From assembly GCF_015277775.1 (NCBI RefSeq), contig NZ_CP063849.1, forward strand, positions 1,550,001 through 1,614,000: a stretch of DNA of 64,000 nucleotides, read 5' to 3'. Positions 17,356-26,111 of the stretch are shown piece after piece (position 1 is the first letter of the stretch; each line of letters begins with the position of its first letter). The notes beneath the pieces were generated by a model that saw nothing but the letters and a program-made list of their open reading frames with translations, was not told where the DNA came from and did no database searches. A program made the translations under genes and the position numbers. Source of the DNA: Paludibaculum fermentans (GTDB taxonomy: Bacteria > Acidobacteriota > Terriglobia > Bryobacterales > Bryobacteraceae).

Positions 17356-17697
17356 ATGAAGAACACCGAGCGAAAAGACCTGTTTCCCGGGGCACTGGAG
17401 ATGATGGTGCTCCAGACCCTGAGCGGACAGCCGCTGCACGGCTATGCCCTGGTGCAGCACATTCAGCGGAACTCGAACGACCTGCTGCAGGTGGAGGAGG
17501 GGTCCCTCTACCCCGCCCTGCAGAGAATGTTGAAGAGCGGCCTCGTCAAAGCGGACTGGGGCGTCTCGTCGACCGGCCGGCGGGTGCGCATCTATGAGAT
17601 CTCAGAGGCCGGCGCAAAACACCTCGCGCAGGAGGTGCGCAGTTTTGAGCGCATGCTGGAAGGGATTCGCCTTGTCCTGTCCCCGGTGAAGCCATGA
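17356..17697 (+). CDS. PadR-family transcriptional regulator
   Basis: The 113-residue protein starts at ATG 17356 (MKNTERKDLFPGALEMMVLQ). It has the PadR winged helix: LSGQPLHGYALVQHIQ, the charged VEEGSLYPALQRMLKSGLV recognition helix and wing, and a short C-terminal helix. It is of the short class that accompanies ADOP permeases in acidobacteria. The stop overlaps the permease start by four bases (ATGA), so the two are translationally coupled. It should repress its own operon through the inverted repeat at 17304-17341. Confidence 0.9.
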   Translation: MKNTERKDLFPGALEMMVLQTLSGQPLHGYALVQHIQRNSNDLLQVEEGSLYPALQRMLKSGLVKADWGVSSTGRRVRIYEISEAGAKHLAQEVRSFERMLEGIRLVLSPVKP

Positions 17698-20336
17698 ACT
17701 GGATCCAACAGCTATTCTCGCGGCGCCAATTGGACCGTGATCTGGCGGAGGAGATCCGCCAGCACATGGAAGAGAAGGTGGAGGAGCTCATGGCGGGCGG
17801 GCTGCCGCGCAAGGACGCGGAGTTGGCGGCCCGGCGGGCCTTTGGCAATCCGGCCAGCCTGGAAGAGCAGGGCCGCGACGTCTGGCGCTGGGCGGCGGTT
17901 GAGGATTTCCTGACCGACGTCCGCTTTGCGCTGCGGCAGTTGCGGAAGTCGCCTTCCTTCACCCTCGCCTGTATCCTGACGTTGGCGCTCGGCATCGGGG
18001 CCAACACGGTTGTGTTCAGCGTGGTGAACGCGGTGGTACTGCGCCCGTTGCCGTTCGCCCAACCGGAGCGGCTGGCCGTGGTGGGGGCGATTGACGCCCG
18101 CCGCCCGGAGGAGATCTCCGACTTCTCCTATCCCAATTTCTTCGACCTCCGCAAGGACAACACGGTCTTTGAACACCTGGTGAGCTTCCGTTCGACGGAT
18201 GCCACGCTCACCGGCTCTTCGCGGCCTGTTCACGTACGGGCGCAGATCGTCTCCTGGGATCTCTTCCCGCTGCTGGGCATCCAGCCGGCGCTGGGCCGGG
18301 GCTTTGTGCGGCAGGAGGAGGAATCCGGTCAACGAGCCGTGGTGCTGAGTCACGAAGTGTGGCGCGACGAGTTCGGCGGCGACCCCGGCATTGTGGGCCG
18401 CAGCGTGACGGTCGACAGCCAGCCGCATACAGTGGTCGGAATCGCACCACGGGACTTTGCGTTCCCGCCTGGCGACCGGACGGTGGGCGTCTGGCTGACC
18501 CTGGGCCGGGATGCCGACTCCTCCACCATTACCCCGATCACGAAGCAACGGGGCGCCCGTCTGTTGAGCGCGCTCGCCCGGCTGAAACCCGGCGTGTCGA
18601 TGCGGCAGGCGCGGGCACAACTCGATGTAGTGGCGGCATCGCTGGCGCGCGCCTATCCGGATTCCAACAAGAACATGGCCAAGACGCAGGTACTGCCGGC
18701 GGCCTCAGCCCTGGCGGGTGAGGCGAAAGGCCCGTTGTTCCTGCTGTTGGGCGCCGTGGGCCTGGTGCTGCTGATCGCCTGCGCCAATATTGCGAATCTG
18801 CTGCTGTCACGAACCGCTGAACGCTCAAGGGAATTCGCCCTGCGGGCGGCGATCGGGGCGGGCCAGGGCCGCATCGTCCGGCAACTGATTACGGAGAGCC
18901 TTACACTCTCGGTCATCGGCTGCGGTCTCGGGATCGCGGCCGCGATGTGGACCGCCCAGTTCCTGCTGCCTCTTGTGGGCGACGCCGTGCCCAGGATCCA
19001 GGAGACCAGTATCGACGGCCGCGTCCTGGGTTTCTCAGTGGCGCTGGCAATTCTCACGACCGTTCTGTTCGGCCTGGCGCCGGCGATTCGCGTGGCGAAG
19101 TCCGATTTCCAGGCCGGCCTGCGGGAGGGCGGCCGCAGTGTCACGGACAACTCCGACGGGCTCCGCGGGGCACTTTGCGTTGGACAGATCGCGTTGGGCC
19201 TCGTGCTGCTCAGCGCGGCGAGCCTGCTGATCGCGAGCTTCGTCCAACTGCTGCGCCGGGACCTGGGCCTGCAGCCGGAGCGCGTCCTGAGCTTCAGTGT
19301 CGACCTGCCCGGCAAGGCGTATCCGAAGCCCCGCCAGCTCAGCTTCCATTCCGAACTGCTGGACCGCCTGGCGAGCCTGCCTGGAGTGGAAGCGGCCGCC
19401 CTGGCCATGCCCCTGCCGCTGACCGGCAGCCAGATGCACATCGCCTTCAACATCCAGGAGCGGCCCGCACGGCCGTCCGAGCGGCCTTCGTCGGACATGG
19501 CGCTCGTCACGCCTGGCTACTTCAAAACGATAGGCGCCCCGCTGCTGCAGGGCCGCGGCTTCACGGAACGGGACGACGACAGTGCGCCGCCGGTGCTGGT
19601 GGTGAATCGCGCCTTCGCCGACCGCTTCTTTCCGGGCGAGGACGCAGTGGGCAAGTGGATCCAACCGGGCGCCTCCACCGGACCGGGCGACCCCAAGATG
19701 CGCCAGATTATCGGCATCGTCGGCAATGCCCGGCAGTCCATGCTGAAGGCCGCCGCCGATCCCATTTATTACTTCCCGTATAAACAGCTGCCCTGGTGCT
19801 GCGCGTCGGTTGTGGTGCGCAGCGCGGCGGCTCCAGGATTGCTGGAGCCGGAGATCCGCCGAACGGTGTCGGCGCTCGACAAGCAACTCCCGGTCTTCGA
19901 CGTCGTCACGCTCGACACGATCCTCACGAAAGGCTTCGCACAGGCGCGCGTGCCGGTCTACCTGCTGGGCGGCTTTGCCGGCATTGCGCTGCTGCTCACG
20001 GTGGTCGGACTGTACGGCGTGCTGGCCTATTCGGTGGTGCGGCGGACGCGGGAGTTCGGGGTGCGCATCGCGCTGGGCGCAAGCCGTCACGAGGTGTTGG
20101 GACTCGTTCTCAGGCGGGCCACGCGGCTGGTGCTCACCGGAATCGTCCTGGGCCTGGCGGGCGCACTGGCGGTGGGCCGGCTCATCAGCCAGTTGCTCAT
20201 CGGAGTCTCGTCCACCAGCCCGCTGCTGCTGACGGCGGCGTGCGTGGTGCTGGCCCTGACGGCTGCCTCGGCGGCCTACTTCCCTGCGCGGCGCGCGGCG
20301 TCCATCGATCCGGTGCGGGCGCTGCGGGCGGAGTAG
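17694..20336 (+). CDS. ADOP-type ABC transporter permease (MacB/FtsX domains)
   Basis: The 880-residue protein has an N-terminal permease prefix domain (MNWIQQLFSRRQLDRDLAEE, then IRQHMEEKVEELMAGGL, residues 1-75) unique to acidobacterial duplicated permeases. Two MacB-type periplasmic domains each carry FtsX helices: the first transmembrane segment is LACILTLALGIGANTVVFSV, followed by LFLLLGAVGLVLLIACANIA, a middle set near residues 445-520, and a C-terminal set with VYLLGGFAGIALLLTVVGLY. The ATPase partner is not encoded here. Likely roles are extrusion of lipids, peptides or drugs, but the substrate is unknown. It is co-expressed with PadR. Confidence 0.9.
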   Translation: MNWIQQLFSRRQLDRDLAEEIRQHMEEKVEELMAGGLPRKDAELAARRAFGNPASLEEQGRDVWRWAAVEDFLTDVRFALRQLRKSPSFTLACILTLALGIGANTVVFSVVNAVVLRPLPFAQPERLAVVGAIDARRPEEISDFSYPNFFDLRKDNTVFEHLVSFRSTDATLTGSSRPVHVRAQIVSWDLFPLLGIQPALGRGFVRQEEESGQRAVVLSHEVWRDEFGGDPGIVGRSVTVDSQPHTVVGIAPRDFAFPPGDRTVGVWLTLGRDADSSTITPITKQRGARLLSALARLKPGVSMRQARAQLDVVAASLARAYPDSNKNMAKTQVLPAASALAGEAKGPLFLLLGAVGLVLLIACANIANLLLSRTAERSREFALRAAIGAGQGRIVRQLITESLTLSVIGCGLGIAAAMWTAQFLLPLVGDAVPRIQETSIDGRVLGFSVALAILTTVLFGLAPAIRVAKSDFQAGLREGGRSVTDNSDGLRGALCVGQIALGLVLLSAASLLIASFVQLLRRDLGLQPERVLSFSVDLPGKAYPKPRQLSFHSELLDRLASLPGVEAAALAMPLPLTGSQMHIAFNIQERPARPSERPSSDMALVTPGYFKTIGAPLLQGRGFTERDDDSAPPVLVVNRAFADRFFPGEDAVGKWIQPGASTGPGDPKMRQIIGIVGNARQSMLKAAADPIYYFPYKQLPWCCASVVVRSAAAPGLLEPEIRRTVSALDKQLPVFDVVTLDTILTKGFAQARVPVYLLGGFAGIALLLTVVGLYGVLAYSVVRRTREFGVRIALGASRHEVLGLVLRRATRLVLTGIVLGLAGALAVGRLISQLLIGVSSTSPLLLTAACVVLALTAASAAYFPARRAASIDPVRALRAE

Positions 20337-20436
20337 CGCACGTTCATTCGCCCGCGGCGCGCCCGAGAAATTCTCGCATTCGCTATACAACCGTCATGCG
20401 GTTGCAATCGGCCCGGGGAACAATGGACAGCCAACC

Positions 20437-21768
20437 ATGAACTTCAAGCCTCTGTTGCTGACACTCTGGGCGTGTCTCCCTCTCGCGGTCTGCGCCCAAT
20501 CCGCCTATGACGTTGCGTTGATCGGGGATGTGCCCTACGGCGCCTCGGCCGAGCCGAAGTACGAGCGGATGATCGCCGATATCAATAAATCCGGCGTCGA
20601 CCTCACCGTGCATATCGGGGATACGAAGAGCGGCTCCACGCGCTGCGACGATTCGCACTACGTCAAGACCTTGAACTGGTTCAACTCCTTCGACAAGCCG
20701 CTGATGTACTCTGTCGGCGACAACGAGTGGACCGACTGTATGCGCGCCAACAACGGCGGCTACGATCCGCTGGACCGCCTGGCGCTGGTCCGCAAGACCT
20801 ACTTCTCGTCGAACATGAGCCTGGGCCGCAATCCCGTGCAGTTGATGGTGCAGAGCGACGATCCGCAGTATGCCCTGTATTCGGAGAACCGGATGCTGGT
20901 GAAGGCGCCCGTGGTGTTCGCCACCATTCACATGCCGGGCAGCAACAATAACTACGAGTACCGGACCTCGCAGGGCGCGCCGAATCCTTTCTATGACAAT
21001 GACAAGGAGTACACGGCCCGCAGCGCGGCCAATCTGGCCTGGTTGCACAAGGCGTTCCAGACGGCGCGTGAGACCAAGGCCCTGGGCCTGATGCTGCTGA
21101 TACAGGCCAACATCTTCGAGACGTTCATGGATACCGGCACGGGCAGTACGCACTCCGGCTTCGCCGACTTCGTAGCCGCGCTGCGCGAGGAGACCAAGGC
21201 GTTCAATGGCGAGGTGGTGATGGTGTCGGGCGACAGCCACTACATGCGCGTGGACAAGCCGTTGACCGAGAATTGGCCCGCCTGCACCTCGGCCACCGGC
21301 AACTGTGTTGCGTATGATGCCGCCCTGGATGCCCGCGGCAACCGCATCATCAACTTCACGCGGCTGGAAGTCCCCGGCTCGGCCGATGTCCACTGGGCCG
21401 TGGCGCACATCCGCCCGAACAGCCGCAACGTGTTTCAGTTCGAGTTCATGATCCTGCCGGCGACGGCCACCACCACGGGCGTCACCGCGGTCGCCACCGC
21501 GCAGGGCACGAAGATCGACGCAAACACGGTGGAAACGCAGAGCCCGCAGATTGTTGTGGATGGATCCGCTTCCACCTCCACCAACGGGGGCGTGTTGAAC
21601 TATGTATGGACTTCAGCGCCGGGCTATGCGGTACCCGCGATTCTGGGCAATGGGAAGGCCGCGCCCCTGGTGCAGTTCAGCGGGAAGGGGATCTACCGGC
21701 TCGTCCTGACCGTCACTGACCGGACTGGCGCCAGTGCACAGTCGACGGTCACCATTCGCGTGGTCTAA
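20437..21768 (+). CDS. Secreted metallophosphoesterase with C-terminal PKD-like domain
   Basis: The 443-residue protein has a signal peptide (MNFKPLLLTLWACLPLAVCA). Calcineurin-type metal motifs appear in order: LIGDVPYG, LTVHIGDTKSGSTRC, YSVGDNEWTDC, an IHMPG segment, and VSGDSHYMRVD near residue 267. The final 100 residues (IVVDGSASTSTNGGVLNYVW, later GIYRLVLTVTDRTGASAQS) look like a PKD or Ig-like beta domain. It probably hydrolyses phosphoesters in the periplasm or outside the cell. It stands alone, with a hairpin right after the stop. Confidence 0.8.
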   Translation: MNFKPLLLTLWACLPLAVCAQSAYDVALIGDVPYGASAEPKYERMIADINKSGVDLTVHIGDTKSGSTRCDDSHYVKTLNWFNSFDKPLMYSVGDNEWTDCMRANNGGYDPLDRLALVRKTYFSSNMSLGRNPVQLMVQSDDPQYALYSENRMLVKAPVVFATIHMPGSNNNYEYRTSQGAPNPFYDNDKEYTARSAANLAWLHKAFQTARETKALGLMLLIQANIFETFMDTGTGSTHSGFADFVAALREETKAFNGEVVMVSGDSHYMRVDKPLTENWPACTSATGNCVAYDAALDARGNRIINFTRLEVPGSADVHWAVAHIRPNSRNVFQFEFMILPATATTTGVTAVATAQGTKIDANTVETQSPQIVVDGSASTSTNGGVLNYVWTSAPGYAVPAILGNGKAAPLVQFSGKGIYRLVLTVTDRTGASAQSTVTIRVV

Positions 21769-21773
21769 ACAGG

Positions 21774-21804
21774 AGGGGACGCCTGCGCGCATCGGGCGTC
21801 CCCT
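21774..21804 (+). terminator. Hairpin after the metallophosphoesterase gene
   Basis: Perfect arms AGGGGACGCC and GGCGTCCCCT (10 bp) with an 11-base loop begin 6 bp after the stop codon. The T-tract is poor (GCCTCAATCG), so efficiency is uncertain. Confidence 0.6.
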
Positions 21805-21845
21805 GCCTCAATCGCCAACGATGGTCCCTCCGGCTACAATCGACT

Positions 21846-22499
21846 ATGCGCTCCCTGCTGGCCGCCATGTTTTCCGTTGCGACGGGCTTTGCCGCCGTCA
21901 TCGCGGGCGGCTTCTGGATTCACGAAAAGACCCGGGCGATTCCGGATCAGCTATTCGGCTTCCTCGCGGCAGTGACCCTGGCAATCATCACAGGAACCGT
22001 GTACTGCCTCCTGATGCGCATTGTGCCGTGGAGACATCTGCCGGGGCGGGCTGCATTCCCGATCCTGTGGACGCGCAATCGGGAGCTTCCGCCTCCAAAG
22101 CCCTATGTCCGGCCGCTGACTCCCGCGCAGAGCGCGTACAAGACGGATCCCTTCGCACTGGCCACCTGCCTGCATCTGCAACCCATTGAACGAGCCATGC
22201 GCACGGCAGGCCTGGCGGTACAACTGGAGCAGCTCAGCGTGCACGGCCCCACTGTCTCCGCCCGCTGCCGGATCAACCAGGCGGAGCTCATCCGGTACTT
22301 CAACCTGCCTGATTGGATTTACTATCGCGAGGGGTATGAGCCGGAGCGCTCGCAGTGGGACAATCCGCGCGCCGATATCTTCTGCCGCGAGTGCATCAAG
22401 GGTGACCCCGGCCGCTGCGACATCCTGGTGCTGCACCCCGACGAATGCCGGCCGGACACGCCTTGGTTCCCGTCGGCTCCTGCGCCTGGCGGCGCGTGA
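21846..22499 (+). CDS. Hypothetical membrane-anchored protein
   Basis: The 217-residue protein has two N-terminal hydrophobic helices (SLLAAMFSVATGFAAVIAGG and LFGFLAAVTLAIITGTVYCL) and then a soluble domain of about 150 residues. The soluble part contains four Cys (ISC-like spacing is absent) and ends in a Pro-rich tail. No family is recognised. The stop lies 21 bp before the next gene, which encodes a MotA/TolQ-like membrane protein, so the pair may be co-transcribed and physically related. Confidence 0.6.
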   Translation: MRSLLAAMFSVATGFAAVIAGGFWIHEKTRAIPDQLFGFLAAVTLAIITGTVYCLLMRIVPWRHLPGRAAFPILWTRNRELPPPKPYVRPLTPAQSAYKTDPFALATCLHLQPIERAMRTAGLAVQLEQLSVHGPTVSARCRINQAELIRYFNLPDWIYYREGYEPERSQWDNPRADIFCRECIKGDPGRCDILVLHPDECRPDTPWFPSAPAPGGA

Positions 22500-22519
22500 T
22501 TGGAAACAAAGGGGGCGCG

Positions 22520-22927
22520 GTGGTGTCCAACCGGAATATGGAGCCACTTTCCCGGTCACTCGTCATTGAAGCGGTGGTGCGAGCCATGGATCGGGCGGCC
22601 ACCGTCGTTCAGGCAAGGTTTCGAAGGAGAGTAGACAGCCTGGCCACCATCGCGGTGATCGCGCCGCTTCTGGGTATTTTCATCACTCTGCCGGGCATCA
22701 TTGGCTCGTTCGGCAGCTACGGCGGAGAAAAGTCGGGAATCCTCGCCGGGATCGCTATCCATCTGTCCTACGCGATCGCGCGCTCAGCCGCTGGCCTGAT
22801 GGTGGGCCTGATCAGCTACTGGATCTACCGGTATCTCTGCCAGGAGCTCGACGAACTCGCCCTCGAAATGAAATCCGCAACCCTCGAACTCGCCAACGCG
22901 CTCTGCCTGCTTCCGCTCCGAAAATAA
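22520..22927 (+). CDS. MotA/TolQ/ExbB-like proton-channel family protein
   Basis: The 135-residue protein starts at GTG 22520, which has AGGGGG five bases upstream; ATG 22538 is an alternative. The core VDSLATIAVIAPLLGIFITL followed by PGIIGSFG matches the first channel helix signature of MotA/TolQ/ExbB proteins, and SYAIARSAAGLMVGLISYWI the second, with a trailing amphipathic helix. It is shorter than ExbB and no ExbD/TolR partner is present nearby. It may form a channel with the preceding membrane protein, but that is inference. Confidence 0.65.
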   Translation: MVSNRNMEPLSRSLVIEAVVRAMDRAATVVQARFRRRVDSLATIAVIAPLLGIFITLPGIIGSFGSYGGEKSGILAGIAIHLSYAIARSAAGLMVGLISYWIYRYLCQELDELALEMKSATLELANALCLLPLRK

Positions 22928-23006
22928 TCGCGCAACATTCCACCCATCTCCTGATCCCGTTTCCGCCTCGAACACGCGTCCTATCCAGAGGCTGAAACCA
23001 AACAAG

Positions 23007-25214
23007 ATGCTGGATTCGCGACGCTGCGGCTTGCCCTGCCCGATCTCTGCCCTGATCTTCCTGACTCTGGCTACCTGCTGGCCCGCCGGCGCGCAGTCGT
23101 GGACCCGCTTCCGCAATGTGACCGGGTGGGCGGGCACCTACTCCGTGCACGCCAGCGCCAAGGGGAGTGGCAGCTATCTGGGCCTCACTTTCACCTGGGA
23201 CATCGTGCATTCCGGCGAAGGCACGGTCCGGCTCACGCGCTGGGATCCTGAACTGCAGGGTTGGGTCGGCACCATCGAAGGTAAGGCCGCGGTGGATGAA
23301 ACCTACACGGAGTTCAACCCCGGCACCGGCTGCACCGCCGTCACCACGAATAAGGGCGGCGGCTCCATCACGACCGACTTCGAAGGCAAACCGCGCCAGT
23401 TCTACTTCTACCTGAACGACAACGGCACCTATAACATCTTTCCCGCCGATAGCAGCATCGACGGCATCGGTAAGGTCACCATCTGCGGCAATCCTTTCCT
23501 GACGCTGCCCTCTTACTACACGTGGGGGCCGGCGGGCCGCATGTTCCAGGAGAAGTTGCCGGCCACCGGGCTCGCCCTGCAGGGGACGAAGACGGTGAAG
23601 GGGATCTTCCCGGGACCCGCCCTGGGCACGGGTGTGCCGGCCTTCGACTACGAGGTGACCTGGAACCTTCAGCCGTTGGGGGCGGAAGACGTCGAGCTCA
23701 CCTTCGAGCCTCAGAACTATCACGACTGGGTCCCCGAGGGCACACGCTCAGAGCGGCAGTGGGGCAACAGCATCCAGATCCGGGCCGAGCTCCAAAAGAA
23801 AGGGGGCGGAACTCCCAAGGCGAGGGTCACGAAGTTCCTGTTCAACCTGGAATCCTCCACCGTGCCGGGTGTCGCGATGAACTTTCCGGTGAAGGACGCC
23901 TCGCGCCGGCCCGATCTTGCCTTCGGCCAGGATCTCAACCCGGATCTCAGCGTCTCGAACCAAGGTTTGCACGCGGAAGGACCGGGCGACGGCTTGATCG
24001 GCATGGCCACTGCCGGCGCCTATGACTGGGGTGCCTGGGGCCAGATCCGTGTCAGCGCGGTGCTCGACGATGGCCGCACGGTCACAGGCACCTATAAAGG
24101 CGAATCCGCGGCCCGCCTGCCGCGCCGTTCCTCCGACTCCAAGATCGCCGACGCCTGGAAGGAGCAAACGGGCTTCAGCGGCGCAGATGATGTGGACGAA
24201 GACGACCGGCCCACCGGCGATGGGCACGCGGGCGACGGCCTCACGTTGTATGAGGAGTATCGCGGCTTCTACGAGAACGGCAAACACCTGCGCACACGGC
24301 CCGACCAGAAGGACCTGTTCATCCTCGACCAGATCGGCGCGCGAGCCAAGCCGGCGATTGCGCTCTTCGCGCAACTAACCGGGCTCACAGTGCACCACCG
24401 GCTGAAGGACGACGAACTGCTGGTCTATCCCGAGTCGCACGTCATCAACAAGAACCACGAATCCGCGCCGCATGTTGTGGACCAGCACGGTGTCGTGCTG
24501 CTGGAAACCGGAGAGACGCCGCACCCTCAAGCATGGTCGAAGTCGTATACCGACATTGGCACGCCAAAGACCGTGGACCTTGTCGTGATCCCGCCAAAGC
24601 TGCCGGACACCCGCGGCAAAGGCCCCATCGACTATCTGCACAAAGCCATCGCGCATGAACTGATGCATTCAGTGAATGTGTGGCATCACGGCGAGAGCGA
24701 CTACAAGCAGAGCTGGCGGTTGAAGCTGGCGCCGGGGGCGGAAGTCCCTTCCCTCTACGAGCGGTACTCCGGCGCCTTCCTGCACGTCATCAATGAATCC
24801 GGCGAGGATGCCGGCGGCCCCATCGCTGCGGAGCTCCATCGCCTCTTCAGCGATCCGACGGTCTGGCCGCAGAAGGATCTGGACAACTACTACGAAGACC
24901 TGAAGTCCGAAACAGGTTTCTCCTTCCTCGCCTTCCCGCTGGTCGGCGAGAAAGGCGGCCAGCATAGCGGAAACGACGACTGCCTGATGCGCTATGAAAA
25001 CGCGATGCTGTCGGAATCCGTCTCCCAGCCGGACACGTTCTATGTGATCCCGGAGCAGCGCCGCGGCCGGCAGCTCTGCGACAGTCCGGTGGGCACGGGC
25101 AACAACGACGCTACTCGTCAGCCGCAGTCGCGCCACGGCGATGCGTCGCCGAATCGCGGAGGCTGCCGCAACATGATCTGCGTGAACGATGCCCACGATC
25201 ATCCGGCCCGCTGA
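23007..25214 (+). CDS. Secreted metzincin-like zinc metallopeptidase (HExxHxxNxxHH)
   Basis: The 735-residue protein has a signal peptide (ALIFLTLATCWPAGAQ). The first 380 residues are beta-rich and unlike known families to me. A calcium-type segment near residues 398-412 (DVDEDDRPTGDGHAGDGLTL, then YEEYRGF) resembles thrombospondin type-3 loops. The zinc site is at H550, E551, H554 and H560 (HELMHSVNVWHHG): the spacing is that of metzincins, but Asn replaces the usual Gly. The C-terminus is Cys-bearing and polar. It lies 12 bp before a secreted TPR protein on the same strand. Substrate unknown. Confidence 0.75.
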   Translation: MLDSRRCGLPCPISALIFLTLATCWPAGAQSWTRFRNVTGWAGTYSVHASAKGSGSYLGLTFTWDIVHSGEGTVRLTRWDPELQGWVGTIEGKAAVDETYTEFNPGTGCTAVTTNKGGGSITTDFEGKPRQFYFYLNDNGTYNIFPADSSIDGIGKVTICGNPFLTLPSYYTWGPAGRMFQEKLPATGLALQGTKTVKGIFPGPALGTGVPAFDYEVTWNLQPLGAEDVELTFEPQNYHDWVPEGTRSERQWGNSIQIRAELQKKGGGTPKARVTKFLFNLESSTVPGVAMNFPVKDASRRPDLAFGQDLNPDLSVSNQGLHAEGPGDGLIGMATAGAYDWGAWGQIRVSAVLDDGRTVTGTYKGESAARLPRRSSDSKIADAWKEQTGFSGADDVDEDDRPTGDGHAGDGLTLYEEYRGFYENGKHLRTRPDQKDLFILDQIGARAKPAIALFAQLTGLTVHHRLKDDELLVYPESHVINKNHESAPHVVDQHGVVLLETGETPHPQAWSKSYTDIGTPKTVDLVVIPPKLPDTRGKGPIDYLHKAIAHELMHSVNVWHHGESDYKQSWRLKLAPGAEVPSLYERYSGAFLHVINESGEDAGGPIAAELHRLFSDPTVWPQKDLDNYYEDLKSETGFSFLAFPLVGEKGGQHSGNDDCLMRYENAMLSESVSQPDTFYVIPEQRRGRQLCDSPVGTGNNDATRQPQSRHGDASPNRGGCRNMICVNDAHDHPAR

Positions 25215-25226
25215 CAGGAGATCCCC

Positions 25227-26045
25227 ATGAAGACTCGAATCGCTTTGCTGACGACGGTGATGGCCGCTATCTGCGGCGCGCAGTCCGCGACGCCCGAGCT
25301 CTCGCTGAGCGCCAACGGCCGCGCCAGGACCCAGCTACGGAGTGGACAGCCGCTGATCCTGGAGTTGTCTGTGATGCACCCCCAAATGGTGGAGCCACTG
25401 GAGGGAGAAGAGCGGCAACCGGTGGTCCTGCCGGCCCTGGACGAATCCTGGGCGAAGGCAGTGCGGGTCGCGCTGTACAACTCCACTGGGGAAGCCGTGG
25501 ACGTAGCATTCACACTGCACACGCCCCCGGAGCAGCGTCTGGTGCTGAATCCGGCCGAGCAGGCCGAAGCTGCCTGGAGCCTTTCGCCCGAGCAGACGGC
25601 CGCGCTGCCTGAAGGCGCGTATGTCGTGCGCGCCACGCTCGACACCAGCACCATCGCGCTGGGTGACGAGTGGAACGGCACGCTGGAGGCGGGCGAGGTC
25701 CCTGTCGATCTCAGGGCCATGCCGGCGGAACCTACCAGCAGCGAGCGAGCGGAGCATCTGCGGCTGCTGGCGGAGTATGCCGCGTTGCGCAACGCCCTCG
25801 ACGAAGCGATTGCTCATACAGAGGATTGGATCCGGTTGCAGCCTGAGAACGCGCAGGCCCACGGCATGAAGGCCGAACTGCTGGAACGAGCCGGGCGGAC
25901 CGGCGAGGCGTTCCAGTTCTATGGGCAAGCCATCGCCATCAGCGAGGCGCAACAGCAGGCGGCGGAGATGCACGCCCGGGAGCAGCATGGAGTCCTGAAC
26001 CAGCGCATCGCCGATTTGATGCGCCGTCTCGTTGCCCCGCGTTGA
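25227..26045 (+). CDS. Secreted TPR-containing protein
   Basis: The 272-residue protein has an AGGAG ribosome site and a signal peptide (MKTRIALLTTVMAAICGA). Residues 25-165 form a beta-rich domain. Residues 170-250 carry TPR-like helices (LRLLAEYAALRNALDEAIAH; LQPENAQAHGMKAELLERAG), and a C-terminal coiled coil follows. Only 12 bp separate it from the upstream metallopeptidase, so it is very likely its operon partner, perhaps a cofactor, inhibitor or scaffold. Confidence 0.7.
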   Translation: MKTRIALLTTVMAAICGAQSATPELSLSANGRARTQLRSGQPLILELSVMHPQMVEPLEGEERQPVVLPALDESWAKAVRVALYNSTGEAVDVAFTLHTPPEQRLVLNPAEQAEAAWSLSPEQTAALPEGAYVVRATLDTSTIALGDEWNGTLEAGEVPVDLRAMPAEPTSSERAEHLRLLAEYAALRNALDEAIAHTEDWIRLQPENAQAHGMKAELLERAGRTGEAFQFYGQAIAISEAQQQAAEMHAREQHGVLNQRIADLMRRLVAPR

Positions 26046-26111
26046 CCGCAGATTGAGACAGCCCTGGCACTTCAGGTGATAGGATCGGGGTTGATTCTCG
26101 CCTGAAATCCA

